This document shows, in pieces, positions 1 through 14,268 of a stretch of 64,000 bases of DNA (position 1 is the first letter of the stretch; each line of letters opens with the position of its first letter). A model generated the notes under the pieces. It saw only the letters and a program-made list of their open reading frames with translations. It did no database searches and was not told where the DNA came from. This DNA is from Pseudofabraea citricarpa. Its lineage: Eukaryota > Ascomycota > Leotiomycetes > Helotiales > Dermateaceae. The stretch is taken from contig JAPWGK010000003.1 in the NCBI GenBank assembly GCA_029641185.1, positions 1,550,001 through 1,614,000 of the forward strand, written 5' to 3'. The translations under genes and the position numbers were made by a program.

Positions 1-890
1 ATGCCAACCTTGTCCTTGCCTATCAACACCCTACCTGTATGCTGCTATAAACCTCCATATAATCCAAGTTGAACTTCTTGGCCATCACTTGCCTATGCGT
101 ACGTATCCCGGTTTTCGGCAGTCGCAGTCAAATTTATTCCAGAAGCCCTGTCAATGTACTTAACACGTAGATTAGGCTAGACTTAACCTCATTTAATACA
201 ACATTTTCAATCAATCATTCTGAGTATATAAATAAAAGGCGTTTAAACTCACTTTATAAACCGTTGGAATTTGACAAGTTACCAAATGAGACTTATCGTA
301 AACCAATGTTCAAGTATATGGAAATCAAAGGATACCATGAAGCGGGCGATTTAGAATAAATTTAAATCATTACAAGCTTACACAAGGTTATTTTGTGCGG
401 ATATGTATAGTGCGCTTATGTGTAGAACTCAAACTAATCTACCAAGAAAACACAGTACTTAATCTAAACTCTCACTGTTTACAGGAGCGCTTCTAGCACA
501 GTCGAAAAGCTCGGGTACCCCGCTTCCAGAAGCGACACCCAATAACCTATTTGGGAGCAAATGAAAAGGCTTACTGCCAGTCGATATAACCTCACTAGCC
601 TCGGCTCTCCTTGAACCAGCATAGAAAACTAACTTTGTGCCAAACAATCGAAAATATGGTTCTGATATCATTCAATGAAATTTCGAGATTCTATTGAAAT
701 GCCGATCTTTATTCAAAACCAAGCGGCCCGATATTCCACAACGCTTTTGGTCATTTGATCTTCTAGAAACAACATGACGGTTATATAACACTGTATCTGT
801 GAACAATGGCTTAATTCTGGAAAGTGGATTCATGCCAGAGACTCTCTTTCGCCGAAAAGACAATTTTCTGAACTTAAATTCCTTGTCACG
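1..890. other. Intergenic, no supported gene
   Basis: This AT-rich stretch precedes the GH43 gene. The only longish frame is on the minus strand (863 to 459), which is interrupted by a stop at 672 and resembles no family I know. Nothing in it can be called a gene. The last 110 bases serve as the promoter of the GH43 gene. Confidence 0.5.
782..788 (+). promoter_or_regulatory. Putative TATA box of the GH43 gene
   Basis: TATATAA lies about 105 bases upstream of the ATG at 891, a usual distance for a fungal TATA element plus a short leader. This is inferred from position only. Confidence 0.35.
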
Positions 891-2041
891 ATGAGAACTT
901 CTTTATGGCTCCTCACAGGCCTTTTGGCATTAGTCTCCGCAGCTCCCAGTGAGATTCAGCCTCGCCAGTCAACCTATACAGACTATCTCATGGTCTATGT
1001 TAGTCAACCGACTATTTACCCTCGAGTCTTCTATTAACCAAGTCACTAGTTCACAGGCGAAGGTCTTTCAAATGGTGAACAGATCTACATGTCTGTCAGC
1101 AACAATAACAACCCTGGCTCTTGGTCACAAGTCAATGGAGGGAATGTTGTTCTTACCAGCAACGTCGGGGAAAAGGGTGTGAGAGATCCTTCGATCATCA
1201 GAAGCCAGGATGGGAAGAAATATTGGATCATCGCAACAGTACGTTAGCAGAACACCATGATCAAGGCTGGCGGGGTCTGTGTAACTAACGTAATTCTTTA
1301 GGATCTCAAAGTATACGGAACCAATGGCAATTACAACTCGGAGACTGGCTCAAAAGGAATCATCGTTTGGGAATCAACAAATTTAAAGACCTGGTCTACT
1401 GGTACCTTGAGAACAATCTCCCCATCCAACGCTGGTATGACATGGGCACCCGATGCTATCTGGGATCCAAGTACGAACAAGTACCTCGTGTTTTGGACTT
1501 GCAATCTCAAAGGCGATGGATGGTACATCATGAAGTCATACACCAGCGATTTTGTTACCTTCTCAACAGCCCAGAAGTTCTTGACTGGCGCAGGCATGGA
1601 TGCTACTATTGTGCTTGACAAATCTACTAACACCTTCTACCGGATTTCTAAAAATGGCCCGAACAATGCACAAGAGGAGGCTTCTGCGACTAGCTTGAGC
1701 GGCACTTGGAATGTCATCAAGAATGGTATTGGCTACCCGACCCTGACTGCAGGTGAAGGGCCCTTGGTTTTCCAGAACAACCAGACTCCGTCCAAGTGGC
1801 ATCTGTGGATTGATAACTACACAAAAGGATCCGGTTATGTCCCTTTTGAAACAACAAGTCTTGCTTCAGGCAGTTGGTCTCCATCATCTGGGTATACTTT
1901 GCCAGCAAGGAATCGTCACGGATACGTGATTGGAATGTGAGTGTTGGCCTTATTTCTCAACTTACAGTTCATACTAATCGAAGTGATTCTAGCACCGCTG
2001 CTGAAAGGTCTTGTCTCACGGGTGGCACATGCAGCTTGTAG
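891..2041 (+). CDS. Secreted glycoside hydrolase family 43 (arabinanase-like)
   Basis: Predicted to cleave alpha-L-arabinofuranosyl or related linkages in plant-wall arabinan outside the cell. Four exons join in frame: 891-998, 1050-1238, 1302-1936 and 1993-2041, giving 326 residues. The protein opens with a signal peptide (MRTSLWLLTGLLALVSAAP). GH43 landmarks follow in order: DYLMVYFTGEG near the start (catalytic-base strand), GEKGVRDPS (the pKa-modulating Asp), MTWAPDAIWDP, AGEGPLVF (the general-acid Glu) and ARNRHG near the C terminus. This pattern is closest to the exo-arabinanase-like GH43 group (subfamily 26 type). The last 17 residues come from a tiny fourth exon; if that intron is retained, the protein ends after VIGM. 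The family is secure, but the exact substrate is not. Confidence 0.88.
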
Positions 2042-2363
2042 GCTAATATTAGTCAAGTTGGAAGCAGCAATGTGCCTTGACATTTTTAATGCAGTAGTAT
2101 GAGATGGACGAGTAAAGCTGTTTACATATATAAAAGTTCAACTTTCCAACGCCGTCCCTTCACAATATATGGTATCCATCCATAGCAGTTATCCAATATT
2201 ATCCATGTTTCTTTTTGAAAGCAGCATAAATGTCATCCTCATAATTCTCTTTAAAGAAAGTGTGTGTCTTAAGCGAGCAAGGTCCAAGTTGTGATGGAAT
2301 AGTCATTATAGTCTTGAGACTTAGTATCTCGAATTTATCAAGTCAAATTTCAAACTTTTAAGT
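2042..2363. other. Intergenic spacer
   Basis: AT-rich 3' flank of the GH43 gene. An ATG at 2205 opens a short hydrophobic frame that could be an upstream exon of the next weak gene, but I could not confirm a splice. Nothing else was seen. Confidence 0.4.
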
Positions 2364-2866
2364 TTGTGTCATGGCTACGTGTGCGATAAGGCATCACCAG
2401 CCAGCTTATACAGATATGAATTCGGTAGTCAAGAACGGTGTAACAGCACCCAATGCGCCATCACGGGCGGAGGACGAGTATCTAGCATAGGAACGAACAA
2501 CCTGTCTCTCACCGATGCTAACGCCACGCTATTCTACTCGTTAAGTGGCTACGAGAACTTCCAGCAGGAGATCAGTGGCACGGTAGGATATGCATCGAGT
2601 TGTCTAGATGTGGCGGATCACCAGGCTGACTATTATTGCTTCAGGCTGATTATAAGCGGGGAGAGATTACTTTTGTGCGGGCAGATATGGAGGGTGTTAA
2701 GGGATTGGCGAGTAGTCCTGCTGCGGTGGCGGAGGAGGATAGTGGGAGTATGGTCTGTAGCTGGCAGATGTATAAGGAGTATAGAATTGATGTTAATTGT
2801 GGTTCATATGAGCATCGTGTTTTAGCTGATTTGAATATGGCAATATCTGGGACTGATATTGTCTGA
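2364..2866 (+). CDS. Possible hypothetical protein, 5' end unresolved
   Basis: Two open segments join in frame across a well-formed intron at 2583-2644 (GTAGGA donor, CTGAC branch, TTCAG acceptor). The joined product is about 146 residues with six cysteines and the phrase LTDANATLFYSLSGYENFQQ, ending at the TGA at 2864-2866. No ATG opens this frame: the first usable codon is TTG at 2364, so an upstream exon is probably missing, or the gene is decayed. I do not recognise a family. The Cys content and the S/T/N-rich start would suit a secreted protein, but no signal peptide is visible in the part seen. It is tandem to the GH43 gene. Confidence 0.3.
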
Positions 2867-3138
2867 ATTGCTGTTAGTCTGTCATGTGGAGACAGTACGG
2901 AGTAGAAATACTATTTGTATATTTAGCGACCAACTCATTCTCTCATTGCTTCCAGAATTTCTCACTATCAAATTATCAAGTCTTTAAATCCCAAGCTGCC
3001 CGAGAATGCAACTATAAGCAGCAAGTTAGTCAAAAACATAACTCTCAAACAAACCACCAAGGCAACTAGGCAAATCAATCATGATTAATGAGTATATAAT
3101 TTTTATTCTTTCATGTTATTCCTATCCTATTCCTATTC

Positions 3139-4944
3139 CTATTCCATCTTCTCGACCTTTCTCTCCTTCCTAAACCTCTGTACCCTCTCTTTAATAAAGG
3201 CCAGAACCTTCAATCTCACAGCTCTGACATCCCACTTCTCAGCTTCATCCTCACCGACAAACCTCCTAACAAGCAAGTTGAACACCATTCCAAACGCGAG
3301 AGCCATAACTGTGCTTGTCAGAATGATGACATTGTAGGGCATGCTAAAATCCGGAGTAGGCAATGAGAGGAGTAACGAGGTGGTTCGGATGGATACGTTG
3401 CCGATAGTGATGACAGCGGGGGCGATATCGAAACCGCGGTTCGCATCGGGTGGGTATTCGGTGTAACGCAGGAGGGCTTTCTCGAAGTCGTACGTCAGTA
3501 CGACGGTTGAGTTTTGGGGGATACGCATCCGGATCTCGAGTTGGGTTCCTCGTTTTCTGTCTTGTGCTGGGCGGTAGTACATCTCTTGTATCACATCTTC
3601 GTCCGCACCATTGATTTTGGCTTTCAAAGTATGTAGGTACAGTTTCATAAACCAGGGTAAAGATTCCATGTAGACGAAGTCAACTGCTTCGGTCATAGAA
3701 GGGTTTGTCAAAATTGCTTGAACGCCTCCTCTCTCTTGGCCATATCCAATGAAAGAGCGTTCAGCATATAAAAGTGGCTGCTCTAAAGGTGCCCGCTCCT
3801 GTAATTCCTGGTGGGGTAATGTCATTTCAAAATCTTTCTCTGAATCGAGCTGGAAACACCTTATATATCCAGTCTTATCCTTATGTTCGATCGCGTCACC
3901 AAGTGTATAGATATCTCGGGCATGAGGGACATTTATGCAGACTGGATCTACGCCATCCTCCATTAAAGGACATGCTCCCTTGATTGAGTGACCAAAGATC
4001 TGGGACAAGCTCCAATTCTCGTCCTGTGAGGCATCAAGAGGAAAGCATGTATCGTGGGAGGTATATGGCTTTGAAGTATCGCATTTGAGATCATCGTTCG
4101 GAACGGGTCTGGGAATGGGATTATCTCGGGGTCTCTTCGATCTCTGTATATCCAAGACCATATCAATCGTCTGCGTAATCTGAATTTGGCAATCGTCGGA
4201 CCCTGTAGGGCAGATTGGTCGCACATCAATCGACATGCTCTGCCATGAAGCATCGAACAGTTTATGGCCATCCAAAAGACTGGAGATGCCAGCTTTTCCC
4301 TTGCACGGCAGCAACTTCAAAAAAGGCGTCAGGTTCTCCGTACACACGACTTCTCTCGGCAGCGTCCCGTGAAGCAGATGCAAGTTCGGCAGGGTGGAAT
4401 TGGAATGGTCTCCAGCTGGTTGAAAAGACATGACCGGTCGCGTGGTGCGTGTAGAATCGATAAAGTTCAAGGAAGCGCAGAACAGGCCCGACAATGCATT
4501 TGTCAAAGTCAACCAACGCCCATCAGCCCTTTAGAAGAATTAGCCAGTATCCTGCAGCGCGACCTTCGTGTTCTCATACTCCTCATCCGTCTCTGCTTCC
4601 ACCCAAGCCCAGAGCTCTACGCCCGTGCCGCCCTCTTTGGCACCTCCCCACGGCCTCGCGCCCCAGCTCTCTGCATCCCATCTCCCCAGACTGAAGCGCA
4701 AATGTAGTTCGCGGGTATTCGCATGCTGGAGGATCTGGCCGAGGGAGCGGGGAAAGTATCTGAAATTCTGCTGTTCGAAAGAGTCCCAGCTGGCATTGCT
4801 CTGGAAATTAAAAGAGGCCAGAAGGGACGAGGGGTGAAGCGGTCTTAGGAGGAGCTGCTCATGATAGTCGGAGGAGGCGGATGCGATAGAGAGGCATGAG
4901 ATGAAGGTGAGGATGAGCAGGAGAGAGGGGAGGAGTTGTGGCAT
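3139..4944 (-). CDS. GPI16: GPI transamidase subunit PIG-T/Gpi16
   Basis: A core subunit of the ER GPI-transamidase complex, which cleaves the C-terminal signal of precursor proteins and attaches the GPI anchor. The 584-residue protein comes from two exons, 4944-4580 and 4528-3139; the 51-base intron 4579-4529 has a GTATGA donor and removes two in-frame stops. It has a signal sequence (MPQLLPSLLLILTF), a large lumenal domain and one transmembrane helix near the C terminus (NVIILTSTVMALAFGMVFNL) followed by a basic cytosolic tail, which is the type I topology of the family. Diagnostic family phrases are LTNALSGLFCASLNFID and the Cys-rich stretch CTENLTPFLKLLPCKGKAG. The start ATG was chosen at 4944 because it begins the signal sequence. 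It shares its promoter with LUC7. Confidence 0.93.
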
Positions 4945-5271
4945 TGCAGCTTGGCAACCAGCGCCAGAATTCAATCCTATCGCAGCGCGGTCATCGAGTG
5001 TGTATGGGAGATAGAAGAGAGTGGGAATACTCGTAATGATACCAGAAAACCAGGAAACCAGGAAACCAGAGATGCAGATGCGAGAGAAGGCTGAGAAAGC
5101 GAGGACAGAATCCAGCTGCAGGCGCTTAGTAAGCGAGAGCCTTGCGCTGCTAAAAGTTGCTTGAGCTTTGCCTTGTCGCCCCAGTCCTCCTCAGCCTTTA
5201 CTTTGTACGACCAACTCTGCAACCCACAACACCGCCAATTCCCAGGGAAAGACGGCCGAAGACACGATACC
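4945..5271. promoter_or_regulatory. Divergent promoter, GPI16 / LUC7
   Basis: A 327-base spacer between two divergent housekeeping start codons. No clear TATA box is seen, so the two genes probably share a TATA-less promoter. Confidence 0.5.
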
Positions 5272-6255
5272 ATGGCGGCCGAACAGAGGAAACTGCTAGG
5301 TAAGCTGCATTAAATCCTGCAAGGCCCATCTCAATTAGCCACGATTTCTTTTGCGCCTCGTGAAGAGCTGCAGCTATAGCTATCCCCGGGATTATATGTG
5401 CATATACAGCTACTGACTTCGCCCGCAGAGCAGCTCATGGGAGCAGGCGCCTCGTCTCGAGCAGCGCAGCTATCAATCACGGATCCAAAAGTATGCCGTT
5501 CCTTTCTGGTAGGGACCTGTCCGCACGATCTCTTCACCAACACCAAGCAAGACCTAGGCGCGTGTCCGAAAGTGCACAGCGAGCCGCTGAAGACGGAGTA
5601 CGAGACGGCCGGCGCGAGCGACAAGACGCGCTGGGGCTTCGAGTACGACTACATGCGCGACCTGCAAAAGTACATTGACGAGTGCAACCGGCGCATTGAC
5701 GTGGCGCAGCGCCGGCTCGAGAAGACGCCCGACGAGATCCGCCAGACGAATGCCCTGCTCAAGCAGATCTCGGATCTGTCGAAATCTATCGAGACGGGCT
5801 TGTTGGAGATCCAGGTCCTGGGCGAGGCGGCCGAGGTTTCGCGGGCGTACGAGGAGTTTTTTCGCATCCGCCAGGCTATGCAGACGAAGGGCGACAAGGA
5901 ACGGGAATTGAAGGCCCTATCGGATACCAGTGGTCCCTCTGGCCATCAGAAACTTCAGGTCTGCGATGTATGTGGAGCATATTTGTCCCGGCTGGATAAC
6001 GATAGACGATTGGCGGATCACTTTTATGGCAAGATGCATCTTGGGTACGCGCAGATGAGGAAGACGTTTGAGGCATTCCCCAAAGAGATGCGAGGACGAA
6101 GGCCGCCACAAGATGATGCGGATAACAACCAAGGCTCAAGGGGTGGTTATGAAGGTGGAGGTGGCTATGGAGACGGAGGTTACGGTGGGAGAGGGCGTGG
6201 AGGGGGAAGAGGTGGGTTCAGAGGAAGAGGTAGAGGATTCCGAGGAGGATGGTAG
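5272..6255 (+). CDS. LUC7: U1 snRNP protein Luc7
   Basis: Luc7 is a U1 snRNP component that helps select 5' splice sites in the nucleus. Two exons, 5272-5299 and 5429-6255, give 284 residues; the start MAAEQRKLLEQLMG is the family hallmark and only appears after removing the 129-base intron. A CCCH zinc finger uses C32, C40, C55 and H59. A long helical coiled segment follows, then a C2H2-type finger (VCDVCGAYLSRLDND...HFYGKMH, roughly residues 187-211). The C terminus is a Gly/Arg-rich RGG tail of about 40 residues rather than the RS tail of animal LUC7-like proteins. It is divergent from GPI16 and convergent with the beta-galactosidase gene, 203 bases away. Confidence 0.93.
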
Positions 6256-6458
6256 AGGGAATCAAATCAAGAAGGAAAGAAAGAAAAGAGGAACCGGGGC
6301 GTTTTCTGCATATCTCAGGCGCAAGGCGGGCGTTCAACGGAAATCTGGGCCATACAAGGCAATGTATTCTATGGGATATTCGCCGCAGCATGCATTCCAT
6401 TTGCCATGCGCGTGCGCAAGAAAAAGGATTTCCCCACTATTGTTTACCTATAGGTACT

Positions 6459-10070
<3,612 letters not shown>

Positions 10071-11443
10071 GGTGAAGAATTGGATGGAGTGTTGGTGTGA
10101 AATCTCCAAATGGTAGGTTTGTCGTTCGCAAGTTTAAGAGTATGAGGGTATGGGTATGGGTAGTGGGAGTAGTGGGAGTAGTAGAACTCCACGTGCTCTC
10201 CTTGATTTTGGATAGAGGAGACTCCAAGTCCAAGTCCAAGTCCAAGTCCAAGTCTGTACCGGTACAGCAATCGGAGTGATGGCCGAAGGTGGGGTGAGTG
10301 ATTGTTGCATGACAGGCAAAGGCGGGCCGTAGTCAGCATGTCCAACCCACAGGCCCGGTGAAGGTGTTGATTCGATGCACCGGTGAACCGGCAAAGCGCT
10401 GCGGGGAGCAGCGGGTAAAGTCTGAGAGGCCGTGTTGGGGGTTCTGTTCGGGCTGGATTAGGGATTGATTAGGGATTGATTAGGGGACAGTCCCTAGAGT
10501 TGTAGGGAATCAATCGCTGTCGGCAGTATTGCACACGCTGTCTTTGGCTCTGTAATGCGCTGAGATGGCCATGTTTACTCCGTAAGTCCGCCTGTGGTTC
10601 TCTGAATTTAGGCGGGAGCAGCCTTCTGTTAGTCCCTACAATCCCCCAGATTTGTTCCTGGCAATGGCATGACTCGCCAGAGCTTCCCCACATCCCCGGT
10701 CCGCACTCCCCCGAAAACGACATCCTGAATCGGATGTTGCTGAAATGGGTGCACCAGCGAGTCAACACAGGGTAAGAATATATCCTTCACCGTCGCCAAG
10801 GACCAGGTTGACGGTGGTTTTTCGACTCCCAAGAAAACAGAGGACTCGATGCCATTGTTTCCCAGGAACCTGGAGACGACTTGCATATCCTGTAGAGCAC
10901 TGTACTGTAGAACTAAACACCCCCCAAGCACCGCCTATCCTTTCAATAACGACAAGCGTTACAGTGGTCGCTTCAGGCTGTTGATTGCTGAACAGCCCTG
11001 AACCTAGCCTGTGAGTCCCGCCGAGTTTGTGCCATGGAGCCCGAGTTCAGCAGAATCGGTCAGCTTGGCACTCTCGTATGCGACAAGTCTGCTCAGGGCA
11101 TTTCTACTTCCAGCATGGCAAAGAGTGGGACGGCTTCTTTGCGTCGTCTTGTGATACTGACAGACGGCCGTCGCTTCTAGACTGCCATTATTATTGTGGC
11201 CCCGTTACCTGACCCGTTACCGAGGCCTGCGGGGCTCCACGTCTGAATTTATCGGCAGACCTTGTTTGGACTTGGAGATGAGGGGAGAGGCTGGCACATT
11301 TTCCTGGGGCCTGCCTGGGAGTCGACTTGATTATAAAATGGTAGGGATCTGCACCCCTCCCTTTCTTGCTTGACCATCGTTGTCGCCGATTGCCAATTCT
11401 TTTCCTCTCTTCCTTCAGTACACTCCGTGTAGTCTTCTGCATC
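10071..11443. promoter_or_regulatory. Divergent promoter with CreA-type sites
   Basis: A 1373-base region between the beta-galactosidase and sugar-transporter start codons. It contains at least five matches to the CreA/Cre1 consensus SYGGRG: GTGGGG at 10289-10294, GCGGGG at 10401-10406, two minus-strand sites only two bases apart at 10686-10691 and 10694-10699, and CTGGGG at 11304-11309. A TATA box (TATAAAA, 11332-11338) stands about 105 bases before the transporter ATG. Carbon catabolite repression of both genes is the inference. Short matches to a six-base degenerate site are expected by chance, but the close pair is the arrangement known to be functional in Aspergillus. Confidence 0.5.
10220..10255. 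repeat. Hexanucleotide repeat (CCAAGT)n
   Basis: About five perfect head-to-tail copies of CCAAGT in the promoter/leader side of the beta-galactosidase gene. It is next to GGGAGTAGT-type short repeats at about 10160-10180. Confidence 0.85.
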
Positions 11444-13182
11444 ATGTCGACAACCGTCCATGGTGGTGGTGCTGCTGCTGAGCACGACGAAAAGCGTGAA
11501 GACCATCAAGACACCTACCTAGACGAGAAGACTCCAGCGGGAAATGTCGTCCAGGTCAATGCGGCCTCGGTGGCTCTGGCTGCTGCAATTGAGGCACAGA
11601 AGCCTTCGCTGTGGTCCAAGAACATGTTGAAGCTGTACTTCATCATGGCCGTCGGTTACATGGTATCGACCATGAACGGTTTCGGTAAGCTCCCTTCCAT
11701 GGCTGTGGGCGACAAGACTCTGATCAAGCATAGATTCCTCGCTCATGGGTGCCATCAATACCATGGAGCCTTACCAGCGATCATTCGGTCTCAGCGGTGC
11801 CGGCTCGAGTACAGGAATTATCTTCATTATTTACAATCTGGGCCAGATCGGTGCTTTCCCCTTCTGTGGCTTCATTGCCGATGGTTATGGGAGAAGGTGG
11901 TGTATCTTCATTGGGTGTCTGATTGTCCTCATTGGTACTGCTGTTCAAGCCTCAGCCGAGAGCTTGTCTGCATTTCAAGCTGGTCGCTTCATTCTGGGTT
12001 TCGGAGCTGCTCTCGCTTCGGCTGCCGGTCCAGCGTATATCGTTGAGCTCGCCCATCCAGCGTATCGTGGAACAATGGCTGGTATGTACAACAATTTCTG
12101 GTGGCTCGGCAACATTCTTGCCGGCTGGACGACCTATGGTTCCAACGAGAACTTCGACAATGCCTGGGCTTGGAGAATCCCAACTATCGTACAAGCTGGG
12201 CTTCCTTCAATCGTCATGGTCTTGATTTTGTTCTTCCCGGAATCACCACGTTGGCTTATCGCTCACGACCGTGCCGAAGAGGGTCTTGCTATTCTGACCA
12301 AGTACCATGGCGACGGGGATGAATCTTCACCATTGGTCCAACTCCAATACCACGAGATCAGAGAGCAGATGACTCTCTTCAGAGATGAAAACCCGTGGTG
12401 GGATTTCAGAGAGTTGATCAATACCAGGGGGGCCCGCTACAGACTTTATATGGTTATTGGCATGTCTTTCTTCGGCCAGTGGTCCGGTAACAACGTCGTG
12501 TCCTATTTCATGGTAAGCATTTTCCAATCAAGAGTAACTCGTTCTTACTAACCTCCCTCAGCCTGCGATGATTGAGAACGCCGGCATCAAAAGCAAGAGC
12601 AAGCAACTTCTCATCAATGCCATCAATCCCATCTTCTCCATGATCGGAGCCGTGTACGGCGCAACGCTGCTTGATAAACTCGGCAGAAGAGTCATGATGC
12701 TGGCTGGTCTTACTGGAGGTCTGGCAGCTTATATCATGCTCACAGCTTTCACAGCCGAGGCCGAAAAGCATCCCAGCCTATCGTACGGAGTCATCGTGTC
12801 CATTTTCCTCTTCGGAATCATCTTCTCGTGGGGTTTCACACCACTCCAAACTCTGTACGCCGTCGAGTGTCTCGAGAATCGCACGCGTGCCAAGGGTTCC
12901 GGTCTCAACTTTCTCTTCCTCAACATCGCCATGGTCGTCAATACCTACGGTATCAGCATCGGCATTGCCAAGATCGGCTGGAAGCTGTACCTGGTATATA
13001 TCGGCTGGATCTCGATTGAGCTCGTCCTGATCTATTTCTTCTTTGTCGAGACGGCTGGCAAGACGCTCGAGGAGATGAAGGATATCTTCGACGCGCCCAA
13101 CCCGAGGAAAGCCAGTACGAAGAAGACGAAGATCCAGGTGGACCAGGGGACGGGACACGTGTTGAAGATTGATGACGCGTGA
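11444..13182 (+). CDS. MFS sugar transporter, lactose-permease-like
   Basis: A plasma-membrane sugar/proton symporter of the major facilitator superfamily. Exons 11444-11684, 11734-12512 and 12562-13182 give 546 residues with about twelve hydrophobic helices. Sugar-porter signatures are present in order: NGFDSSLMGAINTM in helix 1, ADGYGRRW between helices 2 and 3, a GRF-GFG-GPAYIVELAHPAYRGT block, PESPRWLI before the central loop, DKLGRRV in the second half, and VETAGKTLEEM (a variant of the PETKG box) at the end. The family is certain. Lactose as the substrate is inferred from the divergent intracellular beta-galactosidase, an arrangement like the fungal lactose permease/beta-galactosidase pairs of Aspergillus nidulans and Kluyveromyces. 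Confidence 0.9.
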
Positions 13183-13807
13183 GAATCTGAAGCTTGCAAG
13201 CAGGAAACGAATACCCATATCTCGAAGCTTAGATGTATATAATTGCATAATAAAACGAGAGACTTATCTATTCTGACACTCTTCCCCGCAAATTAGCTCA
13301 GCTACTTCACTAGCCTACCTACCTTCCTTCCTTCATTTCTTCCTTCCTTGCCCTTAAAAACGTTAGCCACGTGAAAAAGTTCACCCCAAAACTCAAAAAA
13401 TCGCACTACACCCTACTAGACGTGAAGAAAATAGCACTCCAGGTACCCAGCCCACGCCGTTTATATCGCAAGCGCAATTTTCTACCCGATCAACTGGTAC
13501 CAACGGTCTCCTCATACAAGGGTCCGTGGGATCAATACCGTTGGGTTCGTACCTGATTAGCCGAGCTAAAATAAGCTGCGTTAGTTCAGATGGTTGTTTG
13601 TTTTGTCAAAAGCTCTTTCGCACTGGGCTTGAGGATTGGTGTTTTTTTTGTGCGCTTTCTTCACGATTTTCTTTTTCGCTTTCTTGCCTGAGCAAGAGCA
13701 AGAGCAAATGTGGCTTCCACGTGTATATGTGAGGATGTGATATCTTTAGGATTAGCTATCGTTCTACTTCTACTTCTCTGTTCCTGCCGCTAGACAGCGA
13801 CGCAAAA

Positions 13808-13837
13808 TTTAGCGAGCCACCCGGCTGAGTCGCTAAA
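13808..13837. repeat. Inverted repeat TTTAGCGA / TCGCTAAA
   Basis: Two perfect complementary 8-mers separated by 14 bases. The same words recur loosely at about 41490-41520, upstream of the kinase-fusion gene, so this may be the end motif of a dispersed element. Confidence 0.4.
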
Positions 13838-13868
13838 AGTCCCTTAAAGGGGTCAGTCGCTACGCTTC

Positions 13869-14073
13869 CTAGACAAGAGAGTAACAGAAGTGTGGTTCGT
13901 ATCAGACGAGGAAACCGGTTCGCGATATAGATATCCTGCGCTGCACCTGTTGTAAATACCTCTTACCAATTACCTAGAGATCGCTATAGAGATTAGACGA
14001 AAATTCCCTAGACAAGTTAGAATACCAGAAGTATGGTTCACGTGCTTTCCTTCGTATATCAGAGGTCGTGCGT
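13869..14073. repeat. Diverged direct repeat pair
   Basis: Blocks beginning CCTAGACAAG at about 13869 and 14013 each continue through an AGAAGT-TGGTTC core and a GTAT-CAGA core, with insertions between them. The second copy carries an extra 17 or so bases. They are about 144 bases apart and resemble decayed tandem units. Confidence 0.4.
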
Positions 14074-14104
14074 GGCGTAGCAGTTGTTGATATTATACGG
14101 GTTT

Positions 14105-14268
14105 CAGATTCGAAAACCTGCGCAAACAGGCAGTAATGCCGTTATATGAAATTGACAGACTCGAGCTAGATGAGCTCGTGAAGCACAACAACGAGCTGGG
14201 CAAAATTCTTAAGCGCCCAAGGGGTTATTAGGGGGTGGATATGATGGTGGTGGTGATGGAGATGGAGG
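14105..14268 (+). pseudogene. Duplicated 3' end of the giant coiled-coil gene
   Basis: This 164-base block aligns without gaps to the minus strand of 28331-28168, the last 41 codons, stop and start of the 3' UTR of the 1693-residue gene. I count about nine mismatches, mostly G-to-A or C-to-T. The reading frame is intact to the TAG, and the changes are synonymous or conservative (R to K, V to I, T to I). No upstream coding exon of the parent is recognisable, although TTTCAG, a good splice acceptor, ends right at the 5' edge. It is either a truncated duplicate or the last exon of an unrecognised paralogue. Confidence 0.75.

Larger units (their letters stand above)
13183..14104. other. Intergenic with decayed repeats
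   Basis: No gene is seen. It contains a short inverted repeat (13808-13837), a diverged direct repeat (about 13869 and 14012) and T/C-rich runs. The 30-base palindromic element and the repeated blocks look like remnants of mobile or satellite DNA, but no open frame or terminal repeats of a complete element are visible. Confidence 0.45.

Noticed and set aside
459..863. Minus-strand frame of about 135 codons with one stop
   Set aside because: Interrupted at 672, no family resemblance and no promoter context; AT-rich chance frame is likelier.
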